From the NCBI GenBank assembly GCA_030710605.1, contig CP092874.1, forward strand, positions 20,344,611-20,408,610: a DNA stretch of 64,000 nt, in the 5' to 3' direction. How positions within the stretch are numbered: the stretch's first letter is position 1; every line of letters starts with the position of its first letter. Positions 42,704 through 53,640 of this stretch are shown here, piece after piece. Position numbers and translations under genes: made by a program. The notes under the pieces are model-generated. The model was not told where the DNA came from and made no database searches. It was given only the letters and a program-made list of their open reading frames with translations. Source of the stretch: Cordylochernes scorpioides. Its lineage: Eukaryota; Arthropoda; Arachnida; Pseudoscorpiones; Chernetidae.

Positions 42704-43840
42704 CAATGGTTGCCTGTAAAGTCGGTTTTACGGGCGAAGATTTTACGTGACAACGGTAGAATATTTATTGATATGAATATAATTAAATTGCACAATAGGA
42801 ACAAGGAATTGAATGAAAATAAGAATTGCACAAATTTTAACTATAGAAATATATTTTGTTTACTAAAACATTGTACATGTAAACTTAAACTTAACTAATA
42901 CTAATACTAATACTAATAATAGGGTACTGCAGGTACTGCAGACGTTGACGGCACGATATCCTCCGTCTCCATTGAAGTACTGGAAGTTGAAGGCACCGTT
43001 TCCATTGTTTTGAGAGTGGTGATTCCTGTTGAACATTTGAAATTGAATGGATGAATTTTTAATTTTAAAGAATCAATTTGAAAATCAAAACACTTATTCA
43101 GATCGAAGGTTCAAATTTTTGCTAAATAAATTTGAAATTAAATAAAATTTGTAATTGTAAATGATGAAGTTGAAAATTAAAACATTTACTTATATTAGAT
43201 GTTAAAATTCTTGCTCAACACAGTTTAAATAAAGTTTTCTTATATCTGCCACTTTTTCTTAATATTTGTAATTTTAAATAATCAATTCGGAAATCAAAAC
43301 ATTTATTCAGATCGAAGGTTCAAATTTTTGCTAAATAAATTTGAAACTATTTAAAATTTGTAAAATAATAATTAATTAATTAATTAATTTTAAACTAATA
43401 ATTTACTTAACACTATCAACATTTATCAATAGTATGACATAACCTATAAACTCAGTTTCTCAACTTTTGTGTCAATCTAACAATTAATCAATCAATCATA
43501 GTTTACGATAATGAAATATCAGTGTACAATTATTTACCTTTATTGTTGTAGTTGTTGTAAATGACGAATCTAAGCACTCCACATTTTCACTACAGACACA
43601 GCTGACGATACTTTAACCACACGTGTGAACTTGTATTATGACGCTTTCTTGTTTTTCCAACGCCAAGAACGTTCGAGAAAGACAAAGACAGAGACAAGCA
43701 TGCGCCGATTCAATGCGCCTAATTCTCTAGCGCTGCGCGCGCAGCACTCTCGTTCGGTGACTCATCGTAACGTTACCGGGCGTTACACTTTTTCATAAGT
43801 GACTCCCAGCCGCAACCTAATTTAAGACGTTGTCACGTCA
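42704..43840. mobile_element. Unclassified DNA transposon relic, haplotype B only
   Basis: An insertion of about 1.14 kb relative to 20240 in haplotype A, bounded by A runs. The left end has GTTTTACGGGCGAAGATTTT and ACGTGACAACGG. The right end has a GC-rich block (GCTGCGCGCGCAGCACTC) and closes GACGTTGTCACGTC, so ACGTGACAAC is present near both ends in opposite orientation. On the minus strand METVPSTSSTSMETED could be an N-terminal exon (42925-43000) and CAG acceptor-like sites are nearby, but no catalytic domain remains. Three long direct repeats with GATCGAAGGTTCAAATTTTT are visible (43099, 43311). Class unknown. Confidence 0.55.
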
Positions 43841-43949
43841 AAAAATGAAAGTATTTTCAGTGCAACATCAACAAAAAAGAAATTCTTATATTAACGGTCG
43901 TTTATATAACACTTCGATATATGTAACCATTGAGATAAGGTACCACATA

Positions 43950-44050
43950 TTCAACGTAGCTGATTGGCTGCTATAGATCATGTGACAGTAGAGAACCAAT
44001 CAGCGGATGGATAAACACAATACCCTATATGTATATACCTATATAAACCT
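43950..44050 (+). promoter_or_regulatory. CCAAT/TATA-like promoter cluster, haplotype B
   Basis: Allele of 20364-20470, with TGATTGGCTGC, ACCAATCAGCGG and CCTATATAAACC all conserved. No downstream exon recognised. Confidence 0.35.
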
Positions 44051-44145
44051 GTTAAGATATATACAATTGTGACTTACGGGTATTCAAAAATGAACTAATT
44101 GAAACCAGTAATTGAGTAATTGCAAAATAGCTATGATATATATAT

Positions 44146-44391
44146 TGTCGCGGAGATAAATAAAGCAAGGGCAAGTTTGGGAATAATTAATTTATTATAA
44201 GGGGTATTTATAGGGAGAGAGAGAGAAAGCACAACTTACCCCAAGTTAAAGATAATCCTAATGAACGGCGTCAGCCACCGTCCCGTTTTCCTTATTTACA
44301 GATCAGCTTCCGAGAACCCCTCACACCTGTGGTCCCTCCCAGGGTCCAGGGATGATTGACAGGTGTCCCATCTGGATGGAGCTTCTTGACA
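44146..44391 (+). repeat. Solo-LTR-like element, haplotype B
   Basis: Allele of 20559-20802. Ends TGTCGCGGAGATAAATAAAG and CTTCTTGACA. Confidence 0.55.
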
Positions 44392-44965
44392 ATATATAGC
44401 GCTTAAGGTAAATTATTTATATAATATTTATCACAAGGATTTTATAATCCCCCCGAAATCGCCGATTTATTTCAAATCAAGCCGTTATTTTGATATTGAT
44501 ATAAGGATAAACAGAGCTTTCTAATTAAGTTTTTCCAGCATTTGGGTTTAGATATCCTTTAATTTCTCCGTCGCATATACGTCGGGCTATATAGTCTAGT
44601 TGCAAATTATTTCTGTGCGCCTTTTAGATACCAAACGATTTTTTAAAATCATAAGTTTTTATGCAAATTGATCAAATTTTTATGTATATATATATATTGT
44701 ATTTACCATATTTGTATATTTACCTAAATAATATTTATTCTATCTACAAGATTGTGTGTTAGATATCGTGTGTAGATGTATAAAAGGAATACAGGCAGCC
44801 AAATAATGGGTGAATTATGCAAATAATATACACTCTGAGACAAAATAATAAACCATCGTCTGCAATAAATTTATTTTAATGGAGTAAACCACCGGCGAGT
44901 CTACCTCGGGCCTTATGTGCAATTAAATGTGAATAAAATAAAACTTTAAAATATAAAGAGAGAGC
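44392..44965. other. AT-rich stretch, empty site of a Helitron
   Basis: Matches 20803-21091 and 21758-22045. The Helitron of haplotype A (21092-21757) is missing at about 44690. Confidence 0.5.
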
Positions 44966-44977
44966 GTAATAGAGAAA

Positions 44978-45226
44978 GTAAGTAATAGAGGAAAGCTGGG
45001 CGTCCTGCATGAAGCAGAGAGGAGCCAAAACGGCGGCCACGAGGGCCGCCGTGAGACCTAGCACTGAGCGGGCCCTGTCCGAAAATATCCACTGTAACCT
45101 AGCTAACTGTCAACATTCGGACCAAGGCCCCTTTTTTGTCCCTCTCTGGATCCCCCGGGTGTCCAGTGGCAAGCTGATGTCACTTTGAGACGACTAGAAA
45201 AGACGTCATACTTTATTACTTACATA
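44978..45226. mobile_element. GC-rich insertion, haplotype B only, unclassified
   Basis: Replaces the 2.3-kb block of haplotype A. It starts near GTAAGTAATAGAGG and ends CTTTATTACTTAC, so the ends form a short inverted repeat. The interior is GC-rich (AACGGCGGCCACGAGGGCCG). The 62-codon frame reading MLGLTAALVAAVLAPLCFMQ is more likely chance than a secreted peptide. Confidence 0.45.
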
Positions 45227-45276
45227 TTACATTGTTTAAATTACGATATATATATTTAATAACCCTAAAAGTATAT

Positions 45277-45363
45277 TCATCGATAGCTCAGTTGGCAGAG
45301 CGGAGGGCTGTAGATGTTTCAACTGTGATCCTTAGGCCGCTGGTTCAAATCCGGCTCGAGGGA
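45277..45363 (+). tRNA. tRNA-Tyr (GTA) with 14-nt intron, haplotype B, altered acceptor stem
   Basis: Allele of 24442-24529. The anticodon loop CTGTAGA, intron (14 nt after CTGTAG), T arm GCTGG/CCGGC and T run are retained. The acceptor 5' strand is TCATCGA opposite TCGAGGG, which gives an A-G mismatch at pair 3 and a weak first pair. It may be a decaying allele or pseudogene. Confidence 0.8.
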
Positions 45364-45445
45364 CTTTTTTTAAAATTATAGTTCAAAATATATTTATTTT
45401 TTTTTGCTAGGCTTCATACTTCATCAAATTAAATTCAATAAAATA

Positions 45446-45628
45446 CAGTAGAACTACCTCCCTGTAAAGGACAACACCTAGTTACAGAGCCAAAGTGTCC
45501 TTTAGGGAGAGATATCCTTTTATGGAGAGTTACTAAATAGTAAAAATGGAAATTTTGCAAATGAAAACTGTCCTTTGTAGAGAGAAGTCCTCTAGCGCGA
45601 GTGTCCTCTCATTGAGTATGTTCTACTC
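45446..45628 (+). repeat. pogo-like MITE, haplotype B
   Basis: Allele of 24593-24774. Ends CAGTAGAACTACC and GTTCTACTC. Confidence 0.7.
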
Positions 45629-45650
45629 TATAAAATATTTGATGGATATA

Positions 45651-46004
45651 TCTATATATATAAAAATCAATGTTTGTATGTTTGTTTGTTTGTATGTCCG
45701 GTATACAAATTCGCAGTAGTTCACTAATTCAAACCAAAATTTCCATACATAGGTAAAAAAATACGGGGAAGACGATAGGCTATTTTAAAAAATATATAAA
45801 TCAATTATTAAAACTATATATTCAAATTATTCTACTTAGCTCACGAACAGCGCCCTCTATCAATTAGATTAAATTATGCTGATGCAAACAAATAGATAAT
45901 GCTAATAACAAACAATTATAAAAAAAATCTTATCTAAATATATATCACTCGGGTAGATATGCACACGGGTCAATCCCGAGGCGAAGCCCGGGTCACTCGT
46001 CTAG
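45651..46004 (+). mobile_element. Short non-autonomous Helitron, haplotype B only
   Basis: Starts TCTATATATATAAAAATCAA after A and ends GGTCACTCGTCTAG before T. The hairpin near the 3' end has CCCGAGGCGAAGCCCGGG with one mismatch. 354 bp, the same family as 25632 (opposite strand). Haplotype A has an uninterrupted ATATAT at about 24795, without a target duplication, as expected for a Helitron. Confidence 0.87.
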
Positions 46005-46838
46005 TATTATATATGAAAGAGTTGCAATCTTTTTTAAAACAAAACTAAATGAATAACACAGGTTTCAGCAGTGTAGCACAGATTTCTGACTACATAGGAA
46101 ATAAATACATACACAACACATTATATTTTAGTGGATATTTCAATATTCTGAATATACCCCCCCCCCCCCCCCCTATTCTTTTTAAATATCCTTGCCGGGA
46201 GGGAAGTTTGGATTGATATCTTATGCCAGAAATACCACTTTACATATTTGTATATCAGCATACTTTAAATGTGAAATATTAAAATATATCGGAGTAAAAA
46301 AAGGTTATTCAGAGAGAGAGAGAGAGTGTATTTTCATAAAGAATTATTAAATAAATTGATATATATTATTTTAAAAATATATTTTAAATAAAAACGCCTA
46401 CAATTTTGAAAAATAAAAAATAAAATGGCGGGAAAAATATTGTTGGTCAGAGACGTGTGACCAAATTTAAGTCAGTGTGACCAAATAAATCCTAGAAATG
46501 TAATTTACGAGCCGTTTGCACCATAAAAATATGCTCACAGAAGGTAGAAGCTTTTCACATCTGGTCCTCCTGTAATATCGTAAATTTTGACCCCAGACGC
46601 CAAATAATACGCTACCTCTCTTATAATTTATGATGATAGCTCATCATTTTTGGAGCATCCAATTTCCCTTTTGGTCGTTCTTTCTATTGTTATCTTCTTA
46701 TTCGTCTGCAAATAAATACGACTTAATCTTCTGTTTGAAATATAAAACCTATTTATTTCATTGTTTTTATCTAAAATGAATCCCCGATACCAAATAGACT
46801 AAATAAAAACTCATTTCTCTCTTGTAAATATTAGTATA
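46005..46838. other. Shared AT-rich stretch with a 17-C run
   Basis: Allele of 24800-25631. Seventeen C at 46157-46173 replace a TTCCCC tract in haplotype A. A GAGAGAGAGAGAGAG run at about 46313 is also longer here. No gene. Confidence 0.5.
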
Positions 46839-47195
46839 CTAGACGGGTGACCCAGGCTTCGCCCCGGGATTGACCCATGTGCATATCTACCCGAGTGATA
46901 TATATTTAGATAAATATTTTTTTTAGAATTGTTTGTTATTAGCATTATCTATTTGTTTGAATCAGCATAATTTAATCGTTGATAGAGGGCGCTGTTCGTG
47001 AGCTAAGTGAATAATATGAATATATAGTTTTAATAATTGATTTATATATTTTTTAAAATAGCCTATCGTTTTTCCCCGTATTATTTTACCTATGTATGGA
47101 AATTTTGGTTTGAATTAGTGAACTACTGCGAATTTGTATACCGGACATACATACAAACAAGCAAACATAAAAACATTGATTTTTATATATATAGA
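46839..47195 (-). mobile_element. Short non-autonomous Helitron, haplotype B copy
   Basis: Allele of 25632-25988, with the minus-strand start TCTATATATATAAAAATCAA and end GGGTCACCCGTCTAG. Confidence 0.8.
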
Positions 47196-47925
47196 TTTCT
47201 CAAAGTTGAAAATGACGTATAGCCTTAATTCTTTAAAACTCGGTTTATATATTTATATTTATTTTTTATCTATCTGTGTAGAATAGAGAAAGGGAGAGTT
47301 TTTTTAAAACTATATCTTATACTCTTTCTTTCAATAATAAAAATTATCTTTGCATATTTTAGATACAAAAATAAATGAAATTATTTTGAATATCATCTAT
47401 TTTTAATGACACGAGCTTTCGGAAGCATCTCTATATCAATTTTAACGCAGTCCTATATATGCAAATAAAATCTAAAAATATATTTGATTGTTAGTTCTTC
47501 ATACCTTTCCACAATACTTGACCTATCTAGATAAAATTGTGGCACGATATAGAGAGAGCTCTGGAAAGAGTCATTGCATCGAGCTTACGATATGTAAATT
47601 AGTTCGATAATAGACGAATATGGATATTTTATTTGTAAAGCGCAAATAAAAGCCTGAGCTGTTTCTGTTGCTTAATTGACGGTAACATTCCTGGAGAGCG
47701 AGATAGATTGAAATTACTTTACTACAACGTCCATATATACTATTATTGTGCCTTCTATATATATATTTATATATTATGTTAAAATAAATATGTAAATAAG
47801 ATTATATAATGATATGTAAAAATAAAATTTGCATATCCTGACCTCTCACATGAGTATTTTAGTTGGCAGAGCGCCATCTAGTGGAACACATTTATTTATT
47901 TTTATTTTTTTACATAATGATATGT
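47196..47925. other. AT-rich stretch shared with 25989-26720
   Basis: Includes the dispersed repeat with CAATACTTGACCTATCT (about 47512) and ATATGTAAATTAGTTCGATA (about 47590), and AGAGCGCCATCTAGTGGAAC near 47869. No gene. Confidence 0.45.
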
Positions 47926-47962
47926 TTTTAAAATAGAGCAATCCATATTTATTTCATTAGAT

Positions 47963-48213
47963 AATAAAAAGGCATATATTGGATTTAATAGAAGATTTAT
48001 TTTGCCAATATTTCGGCTGGTTGAACGCCAACCTTTATCGAGGCATTACATTTTTGTATACACAAACTCAGCGCCGCATAGTGTTATAATATCCATTGTG
48101 TATTGCTGAGTTTGTGTATACAAAAATGTAATGCCTCGATAAAGGTTGGCGTTCAGCCAGCCGAAATATTGGCAAAATAAATATTTTATTAAATCCAATA
48201 TATGCCTTTTTAT
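47963..48213. repeat. Foldback of PLE-end sequence within the insertion
   Basis: Two arms of about 107 bases (GGCATATATTGGATTTAATA ... ACACAAACTCAGC and complement) around a 31-base loop. The arms contain CAATATTTCGGCTGG and GAACGCCAACCTTTATCGAG. A relative stands alone at 55636-56011. It is inferred to be an inverted pair of PLE termini. Confidence 0.65.
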
Positions 48214-48215
48214 AT

Positions 48216-49518
48216 ACTATAAAATAAAGTGCCTGGAGAAAATGATTTTTTATTAATCGACTACACGAGCTTTCGGGCAGTCACGCCCTTCAACTGGTAA
48301 TGATACATGATGGCAATAGGCCTTAAATAGGATTCCGTTTTTAAAGAGATATTTTTACATATGAGAAAAATAATATAGGACGGCTAAAAAACAATTTAGT
48401 TAAAAAATATTTGCAAATCTAAGCTATTATATAATATATTTATGTAACTATGCTAATCCTGTAATGCCGGTTGACAAATAAATGGTAGGTTTGTAATTGG
48501 CTAAAACATGTGACTATATAATGAAGAGAGACTAGTATTAGGATATCGACTGTTCAACCCGCCATCAGCGGCCATATTGGAACTATACTGGGGGAGGGGG
48601 GGGGGGTTAACGGTTATTCAAGTTACTACATATATCCTGATATTGTGCAGGTAAATCTATATGTCGGTTAATGCTATTTTTTGATATGGATACTATGGCT
48701 TCTATGATCAGTCTTTGGTATTTATTGGAGATGTTATTGTATAATGTGGTGGGTGAAGTTAAATCGAAAGAGTGGCCTGTGTCAAGAATATGGTTGTAGA
48801 TGAGGGACCTGTTGTCTTTGTTATTGACGCACCTGCCATGCTCAGTCATCCTGATGGCCACGGACCTACCAGTCTCACCTATATAGGTTGCACTACAATC
48901 GTTGCATGAGACTGAGTAGACCGAGCCACCCGATGACTGAACACTGGCAGGTCTCGGCAATCGGGTAATTGGATGTCTAAGAATGGTGGCCAGGCTTCTA
49001 TTGTTTGTATAGTAGGTGTTAATGCCATGAGGCTTAAGAAGGTGAGATATTGCAGCGGATTGTGTTGAGTACGGTAAGATGCAGGTATTTCTATGGGGTA
49101 AATTGGGTTTCATATGGGCCGGGTTGTATTGATATTTATATATGAACTGGTGTGGATATTGGGAGAGGGCAAGTTGTTTCTTAATGTTAGCGAACTCTAT
49201 TGATCTGAAAATGGGCAGGGAGCAATGTGTAACCAATCTCTTGGTAAGCGTTCTAACTGTATTAATTTTATGGGATAAGGGACAGAAAGACTTGAAATTG
49301 GTGTAGAAAGTTGGGTTATTGATTTTATGGTATACTGTTGTGTGGTAGTGTGATGGGGTACGGATGATCAGTATGTCCAGGAAAGGTATTACATTATTGG
49401 CTTCTGATTCAAAACTGAAGGAAATGTCTGGGTGGAAGGAGTTTAGAACAGATAAGATACTGTTCTCCTGTCCGGTTTCACATATACAGAGGATATCATC
49501 AATATATCTCCTCCATAT
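48216..49518 (-). repeat. Left arm of the 1303-bp PLE palindrome
   Basis: Every position p checked pairs with 99101-p in the right arm, for instance the stop codon edges 48607 and 50494 and the outer edges 48216 and 50885. There is no net indel, so the arms are equal in length. Their proteins are identical. Confidence 0.92.
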
Positions 49519-49582
49519 GTGAATGCCCGGTGTGAATTGCTGTTGGATCCAGGTGTCAAGTGTAGACATGACTATCTCGGCC
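48607..49582 (-). pseudogene. 5'-truncated PLE reverse transcriptase/GIY-YIG endonuclease, left copy
   Basis: Reverse transcriptase-endonuclease of a Penelope-like retroelement, carboxyl half only. It begins in the palm with VMSTLDTWIQQQFTPG, followed by WRRYIDDILCI, where YIDD is the catalytic motif C of the reverse transcriptase. Thumb-like sequence and a linker follow, then a GIY-YIG endonuclease: VYSVSCNDC, TYIGETGRS, an R.TEHG motif and a conserved E in EAIVSISK. It ends with SNLNNR. Motifs A and B and the amino half are missing, so it cannot work alone. It extends 64 bp further upstream than the right copy, through the spacer. The open frame that continues to 49737 beyond 49582 only reads antisense through the opposite arm and is not PLE sequence. 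Confidence 0.88.
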
Positions 49583-50494
49583 ATATGGAGGAGATATATT
49601 GATGATATCCTCTGTATATGTGAAACCGGACAGGAGAACAGTATCTTATCTGTTCTAAACTCCTTCCACCCAGACATTTCCTTCAGTTTTGAATCAGAAG
49701 CCAATAATGTAATACCTTTCCTGGACATACTGATCATCCGTACCCCATCACACTACCACACAACAGTATACCATAAAATCAATAACCCAACTTTCTACAC
49801 CAATTTCAAGTCTTTCTGTCCCTTATCCCATAAAATTAATACAGTTAGAACGCTTACCAAGAGATTGGTTACACATTGCTCCCTGCCCATTTTCAGATCA
49901 ATAGAGTTCGCTAACATTAAGAAACAACTTGCCCTCTCCCAATATCCACACCAGTTCATATATAAATATCAATACAACCCGGCCCATATGAAACCCAATT
50001 TACCCCATAGAAATACCTGCATCTTACCGTACTCAACACAATCCGCTGCAATATCTCACCTTCTTAAGCCTCATGGCATTAACACCTACTATACAAACAA
50101 TAGAAGCCTGGCCACCATTCTTAGACATCCAATTACCCGATTGCCGAGACCTGCCAGTGTTCAGTCATCGGGTGGCTCGGTCTACTCAGTCTCATGCAAC
50201 GATTGTAGTGCAACCTATATAGGTGAGACTGGTAGGTCCGTGGCCATCAGGATGACTGAGCATGGCAGGTGCGTCAATAACAAAGACAACAGGTCCCTCA
50301 TCTACAACCATATTCTTGACACAGGCCACTCTTTCGATTTAACTTCACCCACCACATTATACAATAACATCTCCAATAAATACCAAAGACTGATCATAGA
50401 AGCCATAGTATCCATATCAAAAAATAGCATTAACCGACATATAGATTTACCTGCACAATATCAGGATATATGTAGTAACTTGAATAACCGTTAA
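49583..50494 (+). pseudogene. 5'-truncated PLE reverse transcriptase/GIY-YIG endonuclease, right copy
   Basis: Identical in protein to the left copy from WRRYIDD to the end. In a frame opened at 49523 (323 codons), YIDD lies at residues 25-28, the GIY-like VYS at 220-222, YIG at 232-234, R238, R243 and H247 follow, and the conserved E is at 293. Residues before about 21 come from the spacer in antisense and are not PLE. The frame is undisturbed although the copy lacks the amino half, in line with a very recent insertion. There is no cysteine-rich or CCHH motif between the two domains that I can point to. A cellular function is not expected. Confidence 0.88.
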
Positions 50495-50885
50495 CCCCCC
50501 CCCCTCCCCCAGTATAGTTCCAATATGGCCGCTGATGGCGGGTTGAACAGTCGATATCCTAATACTAGTCTCTCTTCATTATATAGTCACATGTTTTAGC
50601 CAATTACTAACCTACCATTTATTTGTCAACCGGCATTACAGGATTAGCATAGTTACATAAATATATTATATAATAGCTTAGATTTGCAAATATTTTTAAC
50701 TAAATTGTTTTTTAGCCGTCCTATATTATTTTTCTCATATGTAAAAATATCTCTTTAAAAACGGAATCCTATTTAAGGCCTATTGCCATCATGTATCATT
50801 ACCAGTTGAAGGGCGTGACTGCCCGAAAGCTCGTGTAGTCGATTAATAAAAAATCATTTTCTCCAGGCACTTTATTTTATAGTAT
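49583..50885 (+). repeat. Right arm of the 1303-bp PLE palindrome
   Basis: Inverse of 48216-49518 across a 64-bp spacer (49519-49582). The spacer is the continuation of the left copy (it encodes part of TLDTWIQQQ on the minus strand). After 50885 the two arms diverge at once. Confidence 0.92.
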
Positions 50886-50950
50886 TTATATTCCAAGGAG
50901 AAAGTGTTCTATGTTTAAATATGCCTTTTTATTATCTAATAATGATATGT

Positions 50951-52100
50951 GTGTGTTTTTTCATTAATAAATAAATATATATATATATAAAATAACTGAT
51001 GAATAATCAAATATACGGTCTCCATTGATGCACACAATAATTAAAATACACATATAAAATAAAATCGACACACACCAAAAAGTAGTTGTCAGATTTATAT
51101 GAAAATACGTATACAAAGACGTTTCGAACAAACATGAAAATGATGTAATTTAGAAGCCGATTTATGCAAATCAAGAGCTCCAGCGCAATTTGAACTGCGC
51201 ATCCAGCACAGGTATTCTAGACTCAAAATTCGGAGCGATACAAGCTGATTCTCAAAATTTCCGTTTAATAATTTTTGCAGTAAGTCTATTTCTACTGTAT
51301 CAATGCCTCTCCGAAAGATTCGTGCTCATTACTGTTGGATCGTTTTTGCAGACAACTCTCAGATTTATAAAATTAATTTATTAAACTTTAAACATTTTTA
51401 GATATAGAGAGAGAAACGAGTTGATTACCTCGTATTTAAGGCAGCAAAAAAATTATCTTATTTACAACATCGTTCTAACCAAATTAAACTTATGCAAAAA
51501 ACAGATATAAGAAAAATAAACAAATCAATGGTAGAGGGTAAGTTCCTATTTTTTATAAGCTTTCATACTCAAAGAATAATCATTTTCTTGATTCAATTAC
51601 GAACATATGTTGACTATTTGATCCGACAGTTGGAGACAGTTTAGCAAGAAATCTCTTTATTTTATTGAGGTTTACAAATTTGATATTTTTCGCCGTTACC
51701 AAGATTACAATATTTTTTAGTGAATTAATACATTTGATCACCCTTGGGCTCAATACTCATACTATTGGACCCGTCTGATCTCTGCGGATCACCACCCTGA
51801 TCCTCCTCTACATCCCGGCTCTCCTGGCCTCACCCGGCGATGATCCCCTGGCCACCCATCCCCTTCCAACAGTACAATGTATATATTGCTTTGCTTCCGT
51901 TTTTGGGGCTCAAAAATCATCCATTCTGGTTAGCAACCCCGTAAATAGAGATATTTCCAGCATTAATACATATATTAAGGCAAATAGAGGTTCGGATTTC
52001 AATTAAAAACTTTCGACAGCATCTCTTTATCAGTTTAAACTGATATGTAGAGAAGTTAACCAACATTCCTGTGTGGAGCGTACAATATATATATCGACAA
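50951..52100. other. Shared sequence, allele of 27410-28527, no gene
   Basis: GC-rich block at about 51770-51870 (TCCTCCTCTACATCCCGGCT) as in haplotype A. No coding frame. Confidence 0.45.
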
Positions 52101-52213
52101 CTACCCCAATTTACTTATTTTAAAAGATGTTAGAGAATTTAGAACAATAACTTATAATTAGGTTCGGTTCGGTTCCAAAATCACTTTATTAGGTACCGCT
52201 CAACAAGAGCAAC

Positions 52214-52548
52214 GAATTTTGGCAACGAATTCCAGGACTCGAGACACCTACTGCTGGAATGTCCACTCTTCTTCACCGCTAGACAACAGACAATAAATAA
52301 TGTTGTAGATCTATATCAATTTGTAAATAGCAGAGAGAATTATCATAAGTTTAATTATTTTTGTAAATATATTCATGATTTTCTTTCAAACCTGAAAGGT
52401 TCAGGTTCCTAATATATATATATATATTCTCTTTTTATTTCGATTACTTTTTTTTTGTAAAAATTTTATAACTGTTTCTGTTTAAAAAATGTAAATCGAC
52501 GTAATTATCCCTAGCCGGGATATCGCGTTTGTGTGTTGAAATAAATAA
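52214..52548 (+). mobile_element. LINE 3' end insertion, haplotype B only
   Basis: Flanked by AAGAGCAAC (52205-52213 and 52549-52557). Contig 3 has it once (about 53907). The frame reads DSRHLLLECPLFFTARQQT then YFCKYIHDFLSNLKGSGS and stop. HLLLECPLF is the typical cysteine motif near the end of LINE ORF2. The 3' end has CCCTAGCCGGGATATCGCG, then GAAATAAATAAA. No reverse transcriptase part is left. Confidence 0.85.
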
Positions 52549-52786
52549 AAGAGCAACCTAGTTCATGATATTTACAAAAATGAATAATATATGATGGTTA
52601 TTCACATATTAAACAATTTTTAACGCAGGATTTAATCCCAGTTCATGACTGTCGGGAATCGAGGTTGTTACCCACTTGTCCACCGACTTCTTATTGCGTA
52701 TAATTAGTGCACAATAATGTATATATATAAGATAATATAAATTAATATAAAAAACAATATAAGTTTAATTTATTTTTGTAATAAAA

Positions 52787-52985
52787 GCTTTCGAAAACGT
52801 CCATTTATCTGTTTAAAATAGTGCGATAGATTCCCGCCTGGGTGAAAGCAATTCAGTGTAAGAAAGGAAGAGTATCGGAATGTGCTGCCGTTATTGGTAA
52901 CACCTGTCGGAGTTCCTTTCTTTTCCAGCCAAACGATTCTATCTCACTTCGTCTGTATCCTTTAACACCTCGCTGAAGAGGTGAT
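52787..52985. repeat. PLE-style end motif and following unclassified block
   Basis: AAAAGCTTTCGAAAACGTCC at about 52787 reads on the minus strand CTGATAAATGGACGTTTTCGAAAGC or close to it, the PLE-end pattern. The following block (TGAAAGCAATTCAGTGTAAG ...) is GC-richer and repeated at 54150-54345. Confidence 0.45.
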
Positions 52986-53320
52986 GTCGCTTCTTCTTTC
53001 ATCCTCTTTTTTTAGAATAATATCACATTATTCTTTGTTCTTCAACAAATATTATAGAAACCAACAAACGAAATCTTATGAAAAATAAGAATTTTAAAAG
53101 AATTTTACGACTTTATAAGAATGTTATATGTTGTGGCTTTTTAAATTATGAATTTTCTATGTTGGTTATTACTTTCTAAACTTTCTACAAAATCTGGATC
53201 TCTAATGTTTTCATGCGTTGAATAATGTAAATAACTTATGTAAATAAACTTTTCTACTTGTTTGGTGCAAGTATCCCTTGCGGGATATAGCGCTTTGGAA
53301 ATAAAATAATAATAATAATA
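52986..53320 (+). mobile_element. LINE 3' end, haplotype B
   Basis: A partial frame contains FKRILRLYKNVICCGFL, similar in pattern to the tail of the LINE at 52214. The 3' end GTGCAAGTATCCCTTGCGGG, then ATATAGCGC and an (AAT)n tail, matches the related end CCCTAGCCGGGATATCGCG. The allele is at 54350-54690. Confidence 0.5.
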
Positions 53321-53369
53321 ATATTAATATAGTTCATGTAAGCAATAGTTATCCAGAAATTATTTTTGA

Positions 53370-53640
53370 AAAATAAAAATCAGGTTAAAAAGTTTCTTTT
53401 AATTTTAAATTTTTAAGCTTTCGAGTAAATATACTGTTCTTCAACGGGCTAATACTCTATGTACAATCTCTAAATAATATTTATACAGAATAATTGAAAA
53501 CCTTTGTTATTGGCATGTGTGGGCGTGCATCAGACTGTTTACAGCTAAAGTAATAGATATTCGATAAAGAACAATATACAGTATTTTGCTCGAAAGCTTG
53601 AAAATTTAAAATTAAAAGAAACTTTTTACCTGATATTTAT
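53370..53640. repeat. PLE-type foldback, haplotype B
   Basis: Arms of about 75 bases: AAAAATCAGGTTAAAAAGTT ... AAGCTTTCGAGTAAATATAC, and the complement ending TTTTTACCTGATATTTATTT. The motif GTTCTTCAACGGG lies in the left arm. The allele is at 54735-55012. Confidence 0.6.

Larger units (their letters stand above)
47926..50938. mobile_element. Palindromic Penelope-like element insertion, haplotype B only
   Basis: A 3013-bp insertion flanked by the 12-bp duplication ATAATGATATGT (47914-47925 and 50939-50950). The sequence occurs once in haplotype A near 26683. From outside in, the left side has a short unique piece, a 250-bp foldback (47963-48213) and then the left arm of a palindrome. The right side has the other arm and about 50 bp. 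The PLE 3' tail AAAGGCATAT/ATATGCCTTTTT occurs at both outer edges. It encodes two head-to-head, 5'-truncated PLE proteins. Confidence 0.9.
28628..52100 (+). repeat. Haplotype B copy of the duplicated segment
   Basis: Collinear with 3850-28527 and starting directly at the N gap. Differences by eye are a few substitutions per 100 bases plus many insertions with target duplications. The contig continues to 53697, and that part matches contig 3 (53798-55065). Confidence 0.9.

Noticed and set aside
44876-45064. Secreted peptide MLGLTAALVAAVLAPLCFMQ
   Set aside because: It lies across the border of a GC-rich insertion present on one allele only. A hydrophobic start by chance in GC-rich DNA is likely.
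49583-49737. Extended amino end of the left PLE frame (ISMSRKGITLLASDS...)
   Set aside because: This stretch is the opposite arm read in antisense. The PLE homology starts only in the spacer.
47926-50938. The PLE palindrome as a fold-back read artefact
   Set aside because: An artefact would repeat the same flank on both sides. Here both flanks are different, match the other allele and carry a 12-bp target duplication.
3850-52100. A true 24-kb tandem segmental duplication
   Set aside because: Borders coincide with fixed 100-N gaps and contigs 1 and 3 abut perfectly without the middle contig. Haplotype separation explains this with fewer assumptions, but read depth has to decide.
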